Below are positions 26,324 to 34,734 of a DNA stretch of 64,000 nucleotides, piece after piece (position 1 is the stretch's first letter; each line of letters opens with the position of its first letter). The stretch lies in assembly GCA_030686115.1 (NCBI GenBank), contig CP131612.1, positions 2,170,001-2,234,000 of the forward strand, in the 5' to 3' direction. The notes beneath the pieces are model-generated. The model made no database searches, was not told the origin of the DNA, and saw only the letters and a program-made list of their open reading frames with translations. This DNA comes from Psychrobacter cibarius (GTDB lineage: Bacteria; Pseudomonadota; Gammaproteobacteria; Pseudomonadales; Moraxellaceae). The position numbers and the translations under genes were made by a program.

Positions 26324-26639
26324 TTTTAGCTTCCTCTATGGCTTGAGCGATAACCAAAAGCTCAGGTTTATTGTCAGACTCGGCAAACTCACCGCCGTTT
26401 TCAATGATGTAAGCCTCAAGTTCTTCAACTTTCATTTTGCTAACTGGTTTAGCGTCAGGCTCTTTATCAGCTTGCTCGGTCTCGACAAAGCTACCGTCTT
26501 CTAAAAACGCCTTGCCAAATCCATCTGCTTTCAATAATTCGGTTTGCTCGTCGCTCAATTCAGTTTCAACACCTTTTACGAACAAAAAGCCAGCCACCCG
26601 AATAGAGCTGTTGTTGCCGTTATATGTAAACTTACTCAT
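26310..26639 (-). CDS. Small structural-region protein, paralogue A (109 aa)
   Basis: It begins MSKFTYNGNNSSIRVAGFLF then VKGVETELSDEQTELLKADG. The N-terminal half aligns with the next gene's product. A C-terminal helical extension (KMKVEELEAYIIENGGEF) is extra and resembles a small SAP/HeH-type helical motif. It follows the capsid gene and a boundary hairpin, and overlaps its paralogue by 14 bp. Confidence 0.65.
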   Translation of the reverse strand: MSKFTYNGNNSSIRVAGFLFVKGVETELSDEQTELLKADGFGKAFLEDGSFVETEQADKEPDAKPVSKMKVEELEAYIIENGGEFAESDNKPELLVIAQAIEEAKNAKD

Positions 26640-26663
26640 TATTATTACCTCGAATTCTGGACA

Positions 26664-26689
26664 ATAAAAAAGCGCCTTAATAGACGCTT
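26664..26689 (-). terminator. Hairpin with T-run after the capsid gene
   Basis: Minus-strand AAGCG/CGCTT-type stem then TTTTTTATTGTCCAGAAT and a gene start. A weak stem here would trim transcription beyond the abundant capsid message. Confidence 0.55.
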
Positions 26690-26703
26690 AATTACCGTTT
26701 TAT

Positions 26704-27696
26704 TTAGGTTTTCTTGGTATCGTAGTAACGCATTGAGTCAACACGTTTCAGCCATACGCCTTGATAGGTGTAAGAGCCTGGTACAAACACATCAAAGCCT
26801 TTAGCTTGTGCTGACAAGAACTGTAGCTCTTGCGGAATACGCATCTCAATGCAGTTAGGGTTTTTGTTGTACGACACGATACGGTCAGAGGCAGTAGCAC
26901 CTGCACCATTACCACGGCGATTGGCTGTGATTTCAATCTGCTTGCCTTCAAGTGCTGCTTCGTTGTTTTCACGAATGTACTTGATAAGCGGCGTTTCATT
27001 GGTGGCTGACACAGTACGACCTGCTAATTCACGCGCAATGCTAGTCGGCAAGATAACAGTATTGATTGCCACATCACTATCAAAAGCAGACGCATCGGCG
27101 CTATCATAGATAATCGTGTTGATTAAATCCATGATTGCCGCAACTGGCGCAGTCGCAAAGTTTAGGGTGCGAGTATCAAGTGCTACGCCGTCTTGGTTGT
27201 AAAAGCCTTTAATGCCTGTCTCAGCTTCACCATTCCAAGCAACCTTGCTCATATGGCGCTCAAAGCCCATTTGTGCAGCAGCAATTTTGTCAGCTTCAAG
27301 ATTGATACCCATTGCCATTGCCGTCGCAATCTCATGGATAGAGTATTGATAGCCAATAGTACCCATCTTGGTAGGTAGCGAAATTTCATCGAATACGACT
27401 TCGGCTAATGGAATATCCATACCAGTGCCGCTAAACGCCTTACCCTCACCAACGCCTTGCTTACGTTGTAAGCTGTGCGAAGTGCCGACCACAGCATTGA
27501 TGTTGTCGTTGACTGGAATGTATTTTGCATACTCCATCAATTCCATCATTTGCGGAGTCATGCCGTTAATACTTTCTACTTGCACCATCAATTTAGCTAA
27601 TGATTCAAGATTGAATGCGTCGCCAATATATGGACTTGCTTTAATGTGATCTGCTACTGGCTGTAACCGTAGCATCATGTGTTGTAATTTATTCAT
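26704..27696 (-). CDS. Major capsid protein (DUF2184 type)
   Basis: A 330-residue protein of the HK97-fold capsid group. Stretches include SPYIGDAFNLESLAKLMVQV, FDEISLPTKMGTIGYQYSIH (the E-loop region), GFERHMSKVAWNGEAETGIK, then NTVILPTSIARELAGR and RMRIPQEL-type beta-domain strands near the C-terminus. It is preceded by a small cement-type protein and a DUF2213 protein, the standard head cluster for this capsid family. Confidence 0.88.
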   Translation of the reverse strand: MNKLQHMMLRLQPVADHIKASPYIGDAFNLESLAKLMVQVESINGMTPQMMELMEYAKYIPVNDNINAVVGTSHSLQRKQGVGEGKAFSGTGMDIPLAEVVFDEISLPTKMGTIGYQYSIHEIATAMAMGINLEADKIAAAQMGFERHMSKVAWNGEAETGIKGFYNQDGVALDTRTLNFATAPVAAIMDLINTIIYDSADASAFDSDVAINTVILPTSIARELAGRTVSATNETPLIKYIRENNEAALEGKQIEITANRRGNGAGATASDRIVSYNKNPNCIEMRIPQELQFLSAQAKGFDVFVPGSYTYQGVWLKRVDSMRYYDTKKT

Positions 27697-27699
27697 TCT

Positions 27700-28131
27700 T
27701 TAAGCTCCCAAGATTTCAATAACGGTTAGGTTTTGGCTGCCAACCGATGTTCCGCCAAAACGCATACCTTCAACAGCTGTTGTGGTTTCTGTGATTTGAC
27801 CTGTGGCATTAGCACCAACAACGGTTGTTAGGTCGGTAATCTTAGCAACAGATGGCGACCAGATTTTACCCTTGACCATTACTGGCACAACATCGCCTTT
27901 CTTGTAGCTATCAACTGGACCATAAAGAACGACGATACCAACATAACCAGCATTTACGTTCTGAGTCGTGGTGCAGCCTTTCTTGTCATCAGTCAGATAG
28001 ATAACCGAGCCGTCAACAACTGGATAAGCAGGGTCAACCATTAATGGCAAACTTAATACTTCTTCTGGCATTGACTTGACGCGCATACCTGCAACAGCAA
28101 TAGCGTCATCGCCTTTTAGTAATGGTGTCAT
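27700..28131 (-). CDS. Head decoration/cement-like protein (143 aa)
   Basis: Beta-rich protein encoded directly before the capsid gene (3 bp gap). MVDPAYPVVDGSVIYLTDD followed by VVLYGPVDSYKKGDVVPVMV and KGKIWSP fits the small structural cement proteins (Gp24/DUF2190-like) that stabilise the capsid. Its first base overlaps the last base of the protease/scaffold gene. Confidence 0.75.
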   Translation of the reverse strand: MTPLLKGDDAIAVAGMRVKSMPEEVLSLPLMVDPAYPVVDGSVIYLTDDKKGCTTTQNVNAGYVGIVVLYGPVDSYKKGDVVPVMVKGKIWSPSVAKITDLTTVVGANATGQITETTTAVEGMRFGGTSVGSQNLTVIEILGA

Positions 28132-29300
28132 TATTTAACTCCTTCCCACATTTTAGATTTGTCAAATGGCTTGTCTGCACCATCACTTATTTGTTTGTCA
28201 TTTAAGCCGTTAAGCGCACTATCAGCAGCGTTAACTTGTGGCTTACTATCAGCAGTAGCTAACAGTGCCTTAAATGCTGTATCAATAGCTGATTGCTCGG
28301 CATCGGCAACAGAATCACCAACAATAGCTTTAACTAAATTATCATCAGCTTTTGCAGCGATAACGTCACGGCGGATCTGCTCGCTAGACTTGCCATCAGT
28401 TACGATAGCGTCGTTCAGCTTCTTAGCATTACTGATGGTTGCCACACGGTCAGCAACCAATGCTTCGATTTGCTCAGGCGTGGTCTGTTTTTCGCTCAGC
28501 TCTTTGTTAGCATCTGATAGCGACTTGTTATCACCTACTAACTTATTAATAGTGGCTTGTGTCGCTGTCAGCTCAGACAAGCTAAACGCTTGGTCGCCCA
28601 CTTTCAGTTCACTACCTTTTAGTGCATCAAGCTCTTGGCTTTGCGCTTGGATTGCTTGTGCAAGCGTAGTGTTATCGCCCACATCAAACTCTAAATTACC
28701 GATTTTTACTTTCATACTCTTTGCCTCTGGAATAATTACAGTTTGTTTGTCGCCTATTTTGCAGTCATCACCACATCTGCCCTCAGGGACAACAGCAACA
28801 TGGTCAGCAACCATGCCTACCCATTGCCCGTGATATGCCTGTCCTGCCTCAGTCGTACCTGCTGTCATGTCAAGCTCAGCGGCATAACCTAAAGATATTT
28901 GTTTAACGTCCTCATGCTCGATTGACTCAATCGCCCACTTGTCTTTGATGGTCAAGTCAGCAACTAGGTAACCGTTCTCAGCTCGTACATTCTTAGCCGT
29001 ACCAATCACATGTTCTCTGTAGTTGTCGCTGTTAAGTTGATTGCCTTTAGGGTGCTGCATAGCCACATCGGACGCGGTAAATCCGTCTATCACTGATTGA
29101 CCAAACAGCACATCAGGCGGCGTGTAGATATTGATAATGTCGGTCGGCTCAAACCCGTCAACAATACCTAGCTCACCCGCGTAATACTCTTTGACCATTG
29201 GCTTTGCGAGTGTTACGTCTTTGCAAATCATAAAACCTTGCGGTGTCTTGATTCGGCTTGTCGGCTTTAAGTCGATGACCTGATTAGTTTTGATTTTCAT
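28131..29300 (-). CDS. DUF2213 protein, probable prohead protease with scaffold-like tail
   Basis: An AAGGAA ribosome binding site supports ATG at 29300 rather than the longer ORF. The N-terminal ~190 residues match DUF2213: GFEPTDIINIYTPPDVLF, ISLGYAAELDM, and GMVADHVAVVPEGRCGDDC. The C-terminal half is an Ala/Ser/Lys-rich helical region with LKGSELKVGDQAFSLSELTA, like a scaffold. Such fusions mature the capsid shell. The invariant catalytic residues cannot be fixed by eye. It lies directly before the decoration and capsid genes. Confidence 0.82.
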   Translation of the reverse strand: MKIKTNQVIDLKPTSRIKTPQGFMICKDVTLAKPMVKEYYAGELGIVDGFEPTDIINIYTPPDVLFGQSVIDGFTASDVAMQHPKGNQLNSDNYREHVIGTAKNVRAENGYLVADLTIKDKWAIESIEHEDVKQISLGYAAELDMTAGTTEAGQAYHGQWVGMVADHVAVVPEGRCGDDCKIGDKQTVIIPEAKSMKVKIGNLEFDVGDNTTLAQAIQAQSQELDALKGSELKVGDQAFSLSELTATQATINKLVGDNKSLSDANKELSEKQTTPEQIEALVADRVATISNAKKLNDAIVTDGKSSEQIRRDVIAAKADDNLVKAIVGDSVADAEQSAIDTAFKALLATADSKPQVNAADSALNGLNDKQISDGADKPFDKSKMWEGVK

Positions 29301-29302
29301 AT

Positions 29303-29545
29303 TTATTCCTTGCCCGGTGGCAATGGCCTTAAATAGCATTCGTCTAATGCAGGGGGAGTATCGTAGTCCGGCTCCATAGGTTCTTTTTTTGGACGCTCAC
29401 CTGCTATTGATCGAGGCGTATAGCCACCAGTTTGCACTGTGTCAATATCTCGCTCAGGTGCGTACTTACTACGCTTCTTGTGCTGTGATTTTTGGCAATC
29501 GCAATCGCAAATTAAGCGCCTTAGCCAATTAATTTTTATTTTCAT
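29303..29545 (-). CDS. Hypothetical small Cys-containing protein (80 aa)
   Basis: It begins MKIKINWLRRLICDCDCQKS, basic with a tight cysteine cluster, then a Pro/Asp/Glu-rich tail. It stops 3 bp before the next start. No family is recognised. It lies between a predicted 35-aa membrane peptide and the protease/scaffold gene. Confidence 0.55.
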   Translation of the reverse strand: MKIKINWLRRLICDCDCQKSQHKKRSKYAPERDIDTVQTGGYTPRSIAGERPKKEPMEPDYDTPPALDECYLRPLPPGKE

Positions 29546-29548
29546 ATT

Positions 29549-29656
29549 TCACCTTCTGAAGTAACTGATAAGCAAATATCCAAGCGCACCTATAGCAAAG
29601 CCAGTAATCAAGCCGCCGCAGTAGTTAAATGAATCGGCACCTATCAAATTATCCAC
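29549..29656 (-). CDS. Predicted 35-aa membrane peptide
   Basis: GTG start two bases after the preceding stop (TAGGGTG), so likely translationally coupled. The product has one hydrophobic segment (LITGFAIGALGYLLI) and a basic end (SYFRR). Gene spacing on both sides is tight and otherwise unexplained. The function is unknown; a minor holin/antiholin or inner-membrane role is only one option. Confidence 0.45.
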   Translation of the reverse strand: MDNLIGADSFNYCGGLITGFAIGALGYLLISYFRR

Positions 29657-29657
29657 C

Positions 29658-29897
29658 CTAACAATCTATTGCGGCATTTAACTTGCCACAAGATTCATTT
29701 ATAAACTTAAGCACTTGCGCTCTATCTTCGGATTGTATGAGCACGATTGTTGAACCGTCACTTTTGGTAAGCACAGCGCGGTAGTTAGTAGTGGTAAAGG
29801 CATCATCTTTATTGGTTTTTGTTAAAGGCATTAATATAATTTGAGAGACATTGCTTGCGTTAACACAAGTTTCACCTAGCACTAGAAAATAGCTCAT
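29658..29897 (-). CDS. Hypothetical phage protein (79 aa)
   Basis: Small protein beginning MSYFLVLGETCVNASNVSQI, with a central LTKSDGSTIVLIQSEDRAQV and three cysteines. The ribosome binding site AAGGAACG precedes the ATG, immediately after a boundary hairpin. No family is recognised. Confidence 0.6.
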   Translation of the reverse strand: MSYFLVLGETCVNASNVSQIILMPLTKTNKDDAFTTTNYRAVLTKSDGSTIVLIQSEDRAQVLKFINESCGKLNAAIDC

Positions 29898-29921
29898 TGT
29901 CGTTCCTTAATATTTAGGTAT

Positions 29922-29947
29922 AAAAAAGCCGCTCAATTAAGGCGGCT
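29922..29947 (-). terminator. Hairpin with T-run after the MuF-like region
   Basis: Minus-strand AGCCGC/GCGGCT stem with TTTTTTATACC. The stop of the 31-codon gene lies in its left arm. Confidence 0.7.
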
Positions 29948-30041
29948 ATGGCTTATCTTTATTTCGTCTTTTGGAATACAGCGTCAGCGCTATATCAGCG
30001 AGTAGCAATACCGCTTTAATTATCTTTTGTCGCTTATCCAT
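29946..30041 (-). CDS. Predicted 31-aa peptide
   Basis: ATG with a GGAG ribosome binding site 7-8 bases upstream, just after the MuF-like gene stop. The product is basic with a short hydrophobic run (AVLLLADIALTLY) and a Lys/Arg tail. It ends in the terminator hairpin. Size and context fit a real small gene, but there is no family evidence. Confidence 0.4.
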   Translation of the reverse strand: MDKRQKIIKAVLLLADIALTLYSKRRNKDKP

Positions 30042-30052
30042 AAATCACTCCG

Positions 30053-30973
30053 TTACATCAACTCTGACATTGGTGGCTGCTGAGCCATCATTTCCTCGCC
30101 TGTCAATCCACCTGTTAGATGACCGACATAAGGTATCGCCAAGCATCGACAGTTAATTGGGAAACTAGGGTGTCCGTCGGGCGGTGGATTATTCCAAGCA
30201 AAAACCTTGTTATCTCTCTTGTAGTGACTGTAAAAACTGCGGTAAGTCGCTTTAGGATTACCCCTAACTGACCTATCTCGCATTGTCACCCATGTATAGT
30301 GAGTTATACCCAGTGCGGCTTGCTTAGCCCTTGATATAGCAACAGTGATCTTACCTAGCTGGTCGCTTGCTATTAACTTAGCTCGGTTTTTAGTGATACG
30401 AAGAATATCATCCATAGCCGCATCTATTTCATCTAGCGGTGAGCTTGCGCCTATTTGTATGGCGTTAGTTACGGCTTGCTCTAACCTATCGAGGTATTGC
30501 TGTGGTATCGAATTGATAAGCGCGATATTAGCTTCTTTCGCCACATCCATAGCTTCTTTTACCGCATCATCTGCCACTAAACCGCTTAACCCTAAGCCAG
30601 TTTGCTTTTTAATTAAATCGACAAGCTGTTTGTCTATCTCAGCTGCTTGCTTACCTACAATAACCTCTACCAAAGCCGACGCAATGCCCGACACTTTGTT
30701 TCTGATAGATAGAGATAATTGGCTAAATGCGGATTTAAAGTCGCTGAATAAGCCGTCATTCACAATGCGCTTACTATCACCAACACTAGGCTGCTCAATT
30801 AACGGCATGAGCGCCTTGACTGCCTCAGTGTGCATATCATCAACGATAGCGAGCAATGCCCTTGTATAGTCAAGCTCTAGCTTACGTGAGACATGGATAG
30901 GCTTTGCTTTAGCCTTACGACCTCGCTTAGACTTACTCTGCTGCTGTATTAACGGCTTTAACTGGTTTAACAT
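30053..30973 (-). CDS. Minor head protein, MuF/SPP1 gp7-like
   Basis: A 306-residue protein. The C-terminal domain shows the MuF pattern: HYTWVTMRDRSVRGNP, then FAWNNPPPDGHPSFPINCRC with the terminal CRC. The N-terminal region is basic and helical. Such proteins enter the prohead with the portal. It overlaps the portal gene end by 41 bp, so a slightly later start is possible. Confidence 0.88.
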   Translation of the reverse strand: MLNQLKPLIQQQSKSKRGRKAKAKPIHVSRKLELDYTRALLAIVDDMHTEAVKALMPLIEQPSVGDSKRIVNDGLFSDFKSAFSQLSLSIRNKVSGIASALVEVIVGKQAAEIDKQLVDLIKKQTGLGLSGLVADDAVKEAMDVAKEANIALINSIPQQYLDRLEQAVTNAIQIGASSPLDEIDAAMDDILRITKNRAKLIASDQLGKITVAISRAKQAALGITHYTWVTMRDRSVRGNPKATYRSFYSHYKRDNKVFAWNNPPPDGHPSFPINCRCLAIPYVGHLTGGLTGEEMMAQQPPMSELM

Positions 30974-32234
30974 CGTCTAGCCCCATATCAAAGTTTAAAC
31001 CGCTTAGCAGTGCGATATGCTCGTCATCGATGACCGTGTAAGTGTCTTGCTCGACTAACTGCTTAGCCACATGAGCCTCGGTGATAATGCCATTCTCAAG
31101 ATATTTAACATCACGCTCAGCATTGTTTTTCTCAATCTCTGATAGCGTTTTCTCGTCAATCTGCCACAGCGGGCTAAATATCAGAGTAATATCTTCATTG
31201 GGTAGCAGATAACCGCTAATCATATTCAGCAGCTCTTGCAACACTGGTCGCAGATAATCGCGCTGATAGCTACCTACCGTGTCGTAATAGTTTTTTAAGT
31301 CGTGCTCACCAGTAGCGCTAAGCCCAGACGGTGAGCGCCCAAATAGGATTGTATAAGGTATATCTGCCGCACCTGATAGCTGAATAGCAAACTCTTGCAT
31401 TAAATCGGGCAGGCCAGAAAAGTTATAAGACTTGCTTTGGAAATCTTCTTCCTTATCCAATAATACTGTGCCGTTGTTGCCCTTGAGCATACCGACCAAT
31501 GCAAATCGCTTTAGTATTGAATCAGCATTGTCTTGAATTTGATTGGCTAAGTCAGGCGTTTTGATAATGTCAATCTTAGCTTCATGGACTAGTGACGCAG
31601 TGTTTTCGTTGACACTTGCAAAGCGGATAAGCTCGGCATCTATCAACGGCTGTAACACGCTGTCACCATCCGCCCATTTAATCTCAATGATGCGGCTATG
31701 GTGGATAATCTCAGTGCCAGTCGAACCGATACCTTTTTGCAATCGATAGTAAACGGGCTTGTCATAACAACCACCTGCCTCACTTGCTGGACGCATCTCA
31801 CTACCAGCAGCTAATTGCGTGACTGATAATGTGGTGATGTAGCTAAGCTCGTTAACCTTATTCAGTGGTTCGTTAAGCTCCATGTTGTCAGCAGTGGCTA
31901 GTAGGATATAAGACTTACCATGCAAACGTGATAAGCGCATAGCGCGGCTTAAATGTACATCTAACTTTAATCGGTCAAACTCATTGCTTAATTTCTTAAG
32001 CTCCTTACCTGCGATACCGCCAAAGTAATAACCCTGACGAAACATATCTTGCACTGGCTTATCGACAATTTTTGATGCGGTGGCATTGGACTTGTAAATA
32101 TTATCAAGCTCAAAAACCGACTTAGGCACATGCCAAGCGAACTGGTCATGACTTGCCTTATCTCTACTGGTGCCGAGCTTACTCACTAGATTAACCAGCG
32201 TGCTGTCAGCAATGTTAAATAATTTGTTTAGCAT
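30933..32234 (-). CDS. Portal protein (DUF1073 type)
   Basis: A 433-residue portal subunit forming the ring through which DNA enters the head. DNIYKSNATASKIVDKPVQD is the typical start region; RLHGKSYILLATADN and YTILFGRSPSGLSATGEHDL (then KNYYDTV) are hallmarks of the DUF1073 portal family. The gene follows terL with an 11 bp gap and precedes the MuF-like gene. Confidence 0.92.
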   Translation of the reverse strand: MLNKLFNIADSTLVNLVSKLGTSRDKASHDQFAWHVPKSVFELDNIYKSNATASKIVDKPVQDMFRQGYYFGGIAGKELKKLSNEFDRLKLDVHLSRAMRLSRLHGKSYILLATADNMELNEPLNKVNELSYITTLSVTQLAAGSEMRPASEAGGCYDKPVYYRLQKGIGSTGTEIIHHSRIIEIKWADGDSVLQPLIDAELIRFASVNENTASLVHEAKIDIIKTPDLANQIQDNADSILKRFALVGMLKGNNGTVLLDKEEDFQSKSYNFSGLPDLMQEFAIQLSGAADIPYTILFGRSPSGLSATGEHDLKNYYDTVGSYQRDYLRPVLQELLNMISGYLLPNEDITLIFSPLWQIDEKTLSEIEKNNAERDVKYLENGIITEAHVAKQLVEQDTYTVIDDEHIALLSGLNFDMGLDDVKPVKAVNTAAE

Positions 32235-32245
32235 AAAGTTATCTC

Positions 32246-33643
32246 TTAGCCTACGACATCGAATACGGATTTTTTCTTAAAGGCGACCAAATGAGGAGAT
32301 AAGGCCATGATTGCAGCATCTGCCACGTTGGGAGAGTCAATACCGCGCTTCTTGAGGTCTGCTTTACTCTCAACTTTGACACGCCCTGTGTTATCACGGT
32401 CTTGTCTTGGCGTTGATAGCTCGTTCTTTAGCTGCTCAAGATAATCAGCGCCAATACTGCTTGATATACTTATTAAGTCGCTTGGATCATAAACCGTGCC
32501 ATTGTCGATAGCGTCTTTTGTGTTCTTTAATCGCCTTGCAACATCCCACCATGCTTGCGCCTTTAGGTTGGCAAACATATCTCTATTGGTTACTTTTGGC
32601 TCGTACTCTTTATCAGGATTGGCAACCCCAGCGCCAGCCACAAACTTAGCGTATTCAATGTCTTTGAGATTGATATTTTCAGGCGCTTTATTTAGTTCTT
32701 CAAACTTAGCCCCTGCACTAGCACCAACACCAATAGCATCATAGATAATCTTGGCACTGGCGTCTTTAGCCTGACCATAAGCGCGAGTAGAGCTTTTAAG
32801 TAGCTCGTCCTCGCCGCCTTTCCATTCATCAACCGATTGCAATACTGAGCCGTGAGCGCCTGCTGTGGCGTTCTTATCCTCACCAGCATCAGCTACGTCA
32901 TAACCTAACGTCTTGTTACCTACTGGCTCAAATCCTAGTTTGATATGCGCGTCTATTGCAGCACTGACCCATGAGCGCTTGATAATAGCCAACTGGTCAT
33001 CTGATTTGGGTACGCCAAGATAGACGTGCTCATAATCCTCATAGTCTTTTTGCTTTTTAGCCTCAATGACCTTGAGTATTGTTTTGGATAAAAAAGAGTT
33101 TTCTAAATAATTGATATGGCGCTTTATGGTGTCAGGCGGCGTATTAATCACAAAGTTTTGATAAACAAAGTCGCTGACCAAATCAGGGTTAAATAATATC
33201 CAAAACTGCGAATGGTTTTTACGCACCGTCGGCTCTAGTATCTCCCACTGCTTAGCAGTTAATGAGTGAGCTTCTTCAATCCAGCAGACATCAATACCCT
33301 CAAGCGATTTGATTTCCTCAATGTTCCGCCATAGGCCATAAAAGACAAACTCGGTGCCTGTTACGTTGTTTATGATCTTGTTTTTTAAGATGGTAAAGTT
33401 AGCTTGCAGTCCAAAGCGGTTAATCTGCGTCTTTAGCAGCGTATAAACCGATTCTTCAATCTTGTTTTGAATCTGCCTTGCACATAAAAACCGCAATTTA
33501 TAAGTGTTAGCCAAGTAGATTGCAAAACCTGCCGCATCCCATGATTTAGATGATGCTCTGCCGCCGTATAGTATTCTGTTGCGTGCTGGCGCCTTCCAAA
33601 AATCCTCTAGTGCTGGGTTAAGTGTCGCTATCTCCGTCATCAT
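32246..33643 (-). CDS. terL: Terminase large subunit, PBSX/Terminase_3 type
   Basis: A 465-residue packaging motor and nuclease. The Walker A-like GGRASSKS is at about 27-34, the Walker B region ICVCWIEEAHSL-like at about 115-125, and the coupling stretch ILFNPDLVSDFVYQNF near 150-166. The C-terminal nuclease domain has LGYDVADAGEDKNATAG with acidic residues and IIYDAIGVGASAG. It overlaps the small subunit gene by 26 bp. Confidence 0.95.
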   Translation of the reverse strand: MMTEIATLNPALEDFWKAPARNRILYGGRASSKSWDAAGFAIYLANTYKLRFLCARQIQNKIEESVYTLLKTQINRFGLQANFTILKNKIINNVTGTEFVFYGLWRNIEEIKSLEGIDVCWIEEAHSLTAKQWEILEPTVRKNHSQFWILFNPDLVSDFVYQNFVINTPPDTIKRHINYLENSFLSKTILKVIEAKKQKDYEDYEHVYLGVPKSDDQLAIIKRSWVSAAIDAHIKLGFEPVGNKTLGYDVADAGEDKNATAGAHGSVLQSVDEWKGGEDELLKSSTRAYGQAKDASAKIIYDAIGVGASAGAKFEELNKAPENINLKDIEYAKFVAGAGVANPDKEYEPKVTNRDMFANLKAQAWWDVARRLKNTKDAIDNGTVYDPSDLISISSSIGADYLEQLKNELSTPRQDRDNTGRVKVESKADLKKRGIDSPNVADAAIMALSPHLVAFKKKSVFDVVG

Positions 33644-34121
33644 CGCCCCTGCCGTAGAAGTGGCCTAAGCCTGCTTTAATCTCTTTGCCACCTGTGGTGT
33701 GGTCAATCTGTTGTTTACTGCCATACTTCTTAGGCGCTTGTTTCTCAATAACCCACTTTCTAGCGTCAATACGAAGTTTTGATCGGTTTAAATGCTCATG
33801 ATTAACACGCTCTTGACCATCAACTATTTCGTAGTCGTTAATGCTGTCGTCGGCAATATCAATCATTTCATCTAATAGGTACTCTGCCTGAATATCTCTT
33901 GCGTGTGCGTACTGTTCCCGAAACGTGCCTTTTTCTTCTGACAGCCATCGCATTACAGTAGTAATCGAAGGCATTCCCTCTAAATCACATATCTTTCGCA
34001 ATGACTTACCAACCATTAATAAGCGACAAATATCTTGAGACACTTCCTCGTTGTAGATTGTTGGCCTACCGCCCTTGTTTACTTCTTCACTCACAACGCT
34101 GTCGAGCATATCGTCTTTCAT
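33618..34121 (-). CDS. terS: Terminase small subunit
   Basis: DNA-recognition subunit of the packaging enzyme, about 167 residues. KGGRPTIYNEEVSQDICRLL and SLRKICDLEGMPSITTVMRW form an N-terminal helix-turn-helix; the C-terminus is basic then Gly/Asp-rich. ATG at 34121 has a strong GGAGG ribosome binding site, while the longer ORF's ATG at 34139 follows a T-run with no site. First of the packaging genes. Confidence 0.9.
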   Translation of the reverse strand: MKDDMLDSVVSEEVNKGGRPTIYNEEVSQDICRLLMVGKSLRKICDLEGMPSITTVMRWLSEEKGTFREQYAHARDIQAEYLLDEMIDIADDSINDYEIVDGQERVNHEHLNRSKLRIDARKWVIEKQAPKKYGSKQQIDHTTGGKEIKAGLGHFYGRGDDDGDSDT

Positions 34122-34217
34122 ACGCCCTCCAGCGTTCATCGGTATAAAAAATGCCCGTCTAAATCAATAGCAGGCAAACTGGTTATTAAATGATTTTAAT
34201 TTATTTGCGTTAATTTA

Positions 34218-34246
34218 TTGACACTATCCAAAATGGATAGTGTTAT
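34218..34246 (+). promoter_or_regulatory. Near-consensus promoter with palindromic operator
   Basis: TTGACA (34218-34223), 17 bp spacer, TGTTAT (34241-34246). Arms ACACTATCC (34221-34229) and GGATAGTGT (34235-34243) form a perfect 9 bp dyad with a 5 bp centre that covers the spacer and touches both hexamers. It reads into the two plus-strand genes and away from terS. A protein bound here would block RNA polymerase directly. Confidence 0.75.
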
Positions 34247-34292
34247 GTACTCATCAACTAAGCAATACCAACAACATAACGGAGCAAACATC

Positions 34293-34538
34293 ATGAAATC
34301 ATTATACGAAATCTACGAAGCAGCAAACGATCAAGCAGACAGCCGCAGCGAATTAACTAAAGAGTATTTAATTGATTATGCAGACGGTGCGTTCGACATC
34401 AACCTAAGCGAAGAAAAAGCGCAAATGATTGTTGATTGCATCGCAGCATACGAAAAAGCAGACGCAGAGCGCAATTACTCAACAAGCCAAGACTTATGGG
34501 TCTATATCGAAGAACCATTAAGCGAAGTTTATGCTTAA
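34293..34538 (+). CDS. Hypothetical acidic protein of an autoregulated two-gene cassette (81 aa)
   Basis: GGAG ribosome binding site before ATG 34293; the longer ORF from 34218 would start inside the promoter and is rejected. The product is helical and acidic, beginning MKSLYEIYEAANDQADSRSE, with INLSEEKAQMIVDCIAAYEK. No family is recognised. It is co-directional and overlaps the next gene by 8 bp, reading against the surrounding late operon, so it may be expressed from the prophage. A toxin-antitoxin or moron-type role is possible and unproven. Confidence 0.7.
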   Translation: MKSLYEIYEAANDQADSRSELTKEYLIDYADGAFDINLSEEKAQMIVDCIAAYEKADAERNYSTSQDLWVYIEEPLSEVYA

Positions 34539-34734
34539 TCTACCCGAACAAGGCTATACGCCTAATAATTACAAAGCATTGGTTGAGCTAACAAAGTTAT
34601 CCAATGCTGATTTTTACCGCCAATTTAAAATACCAGAGCAAACGTTTTATCATCACTCTAGCGGCTCACGAACAATGAAATGGCAAGACTGGCAATCATT
34701 ACTCACCCAAGTTACAAACTACCTCGCTAAATAG
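34531..34734 (+). CDS. Small HTH-like protein of the two-gene cassette (67 aa)
   Basis: The pattern ALVELTKLSNADFYRQFKIP then EQTFYHHSSGSRTMKWQDWQ resembles a compact helix-turn-helix in which SGSR marks the loop after the recognition helix. It could bind the palindrome at the cassette's own promoter. It overlaps the upstream gene by 8 bp and the convergent 59-aa gene by 16 bp. Confidence 0.65.
   Translation: MLNLPEQGYTPNNYKALVELTKLSNADFYRQFKIPEQTFYHHSSGSRTMKWQDWQSLLTQVTNYLAK

Noticed and set aside
28159..28833. 224-codon plus-strand ORF opposite the scaffold/protease gene
   Set aside because: Ser/Ala/Leu-rich translation of the antisense strand, no ribosome binding site, fully inside a well-supported gene.
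30345..30869. 174-codon plus-strand ORF opposite the MuF-like gene
   Set aside because: Antisense shadow of a conserved gene with no independent support.
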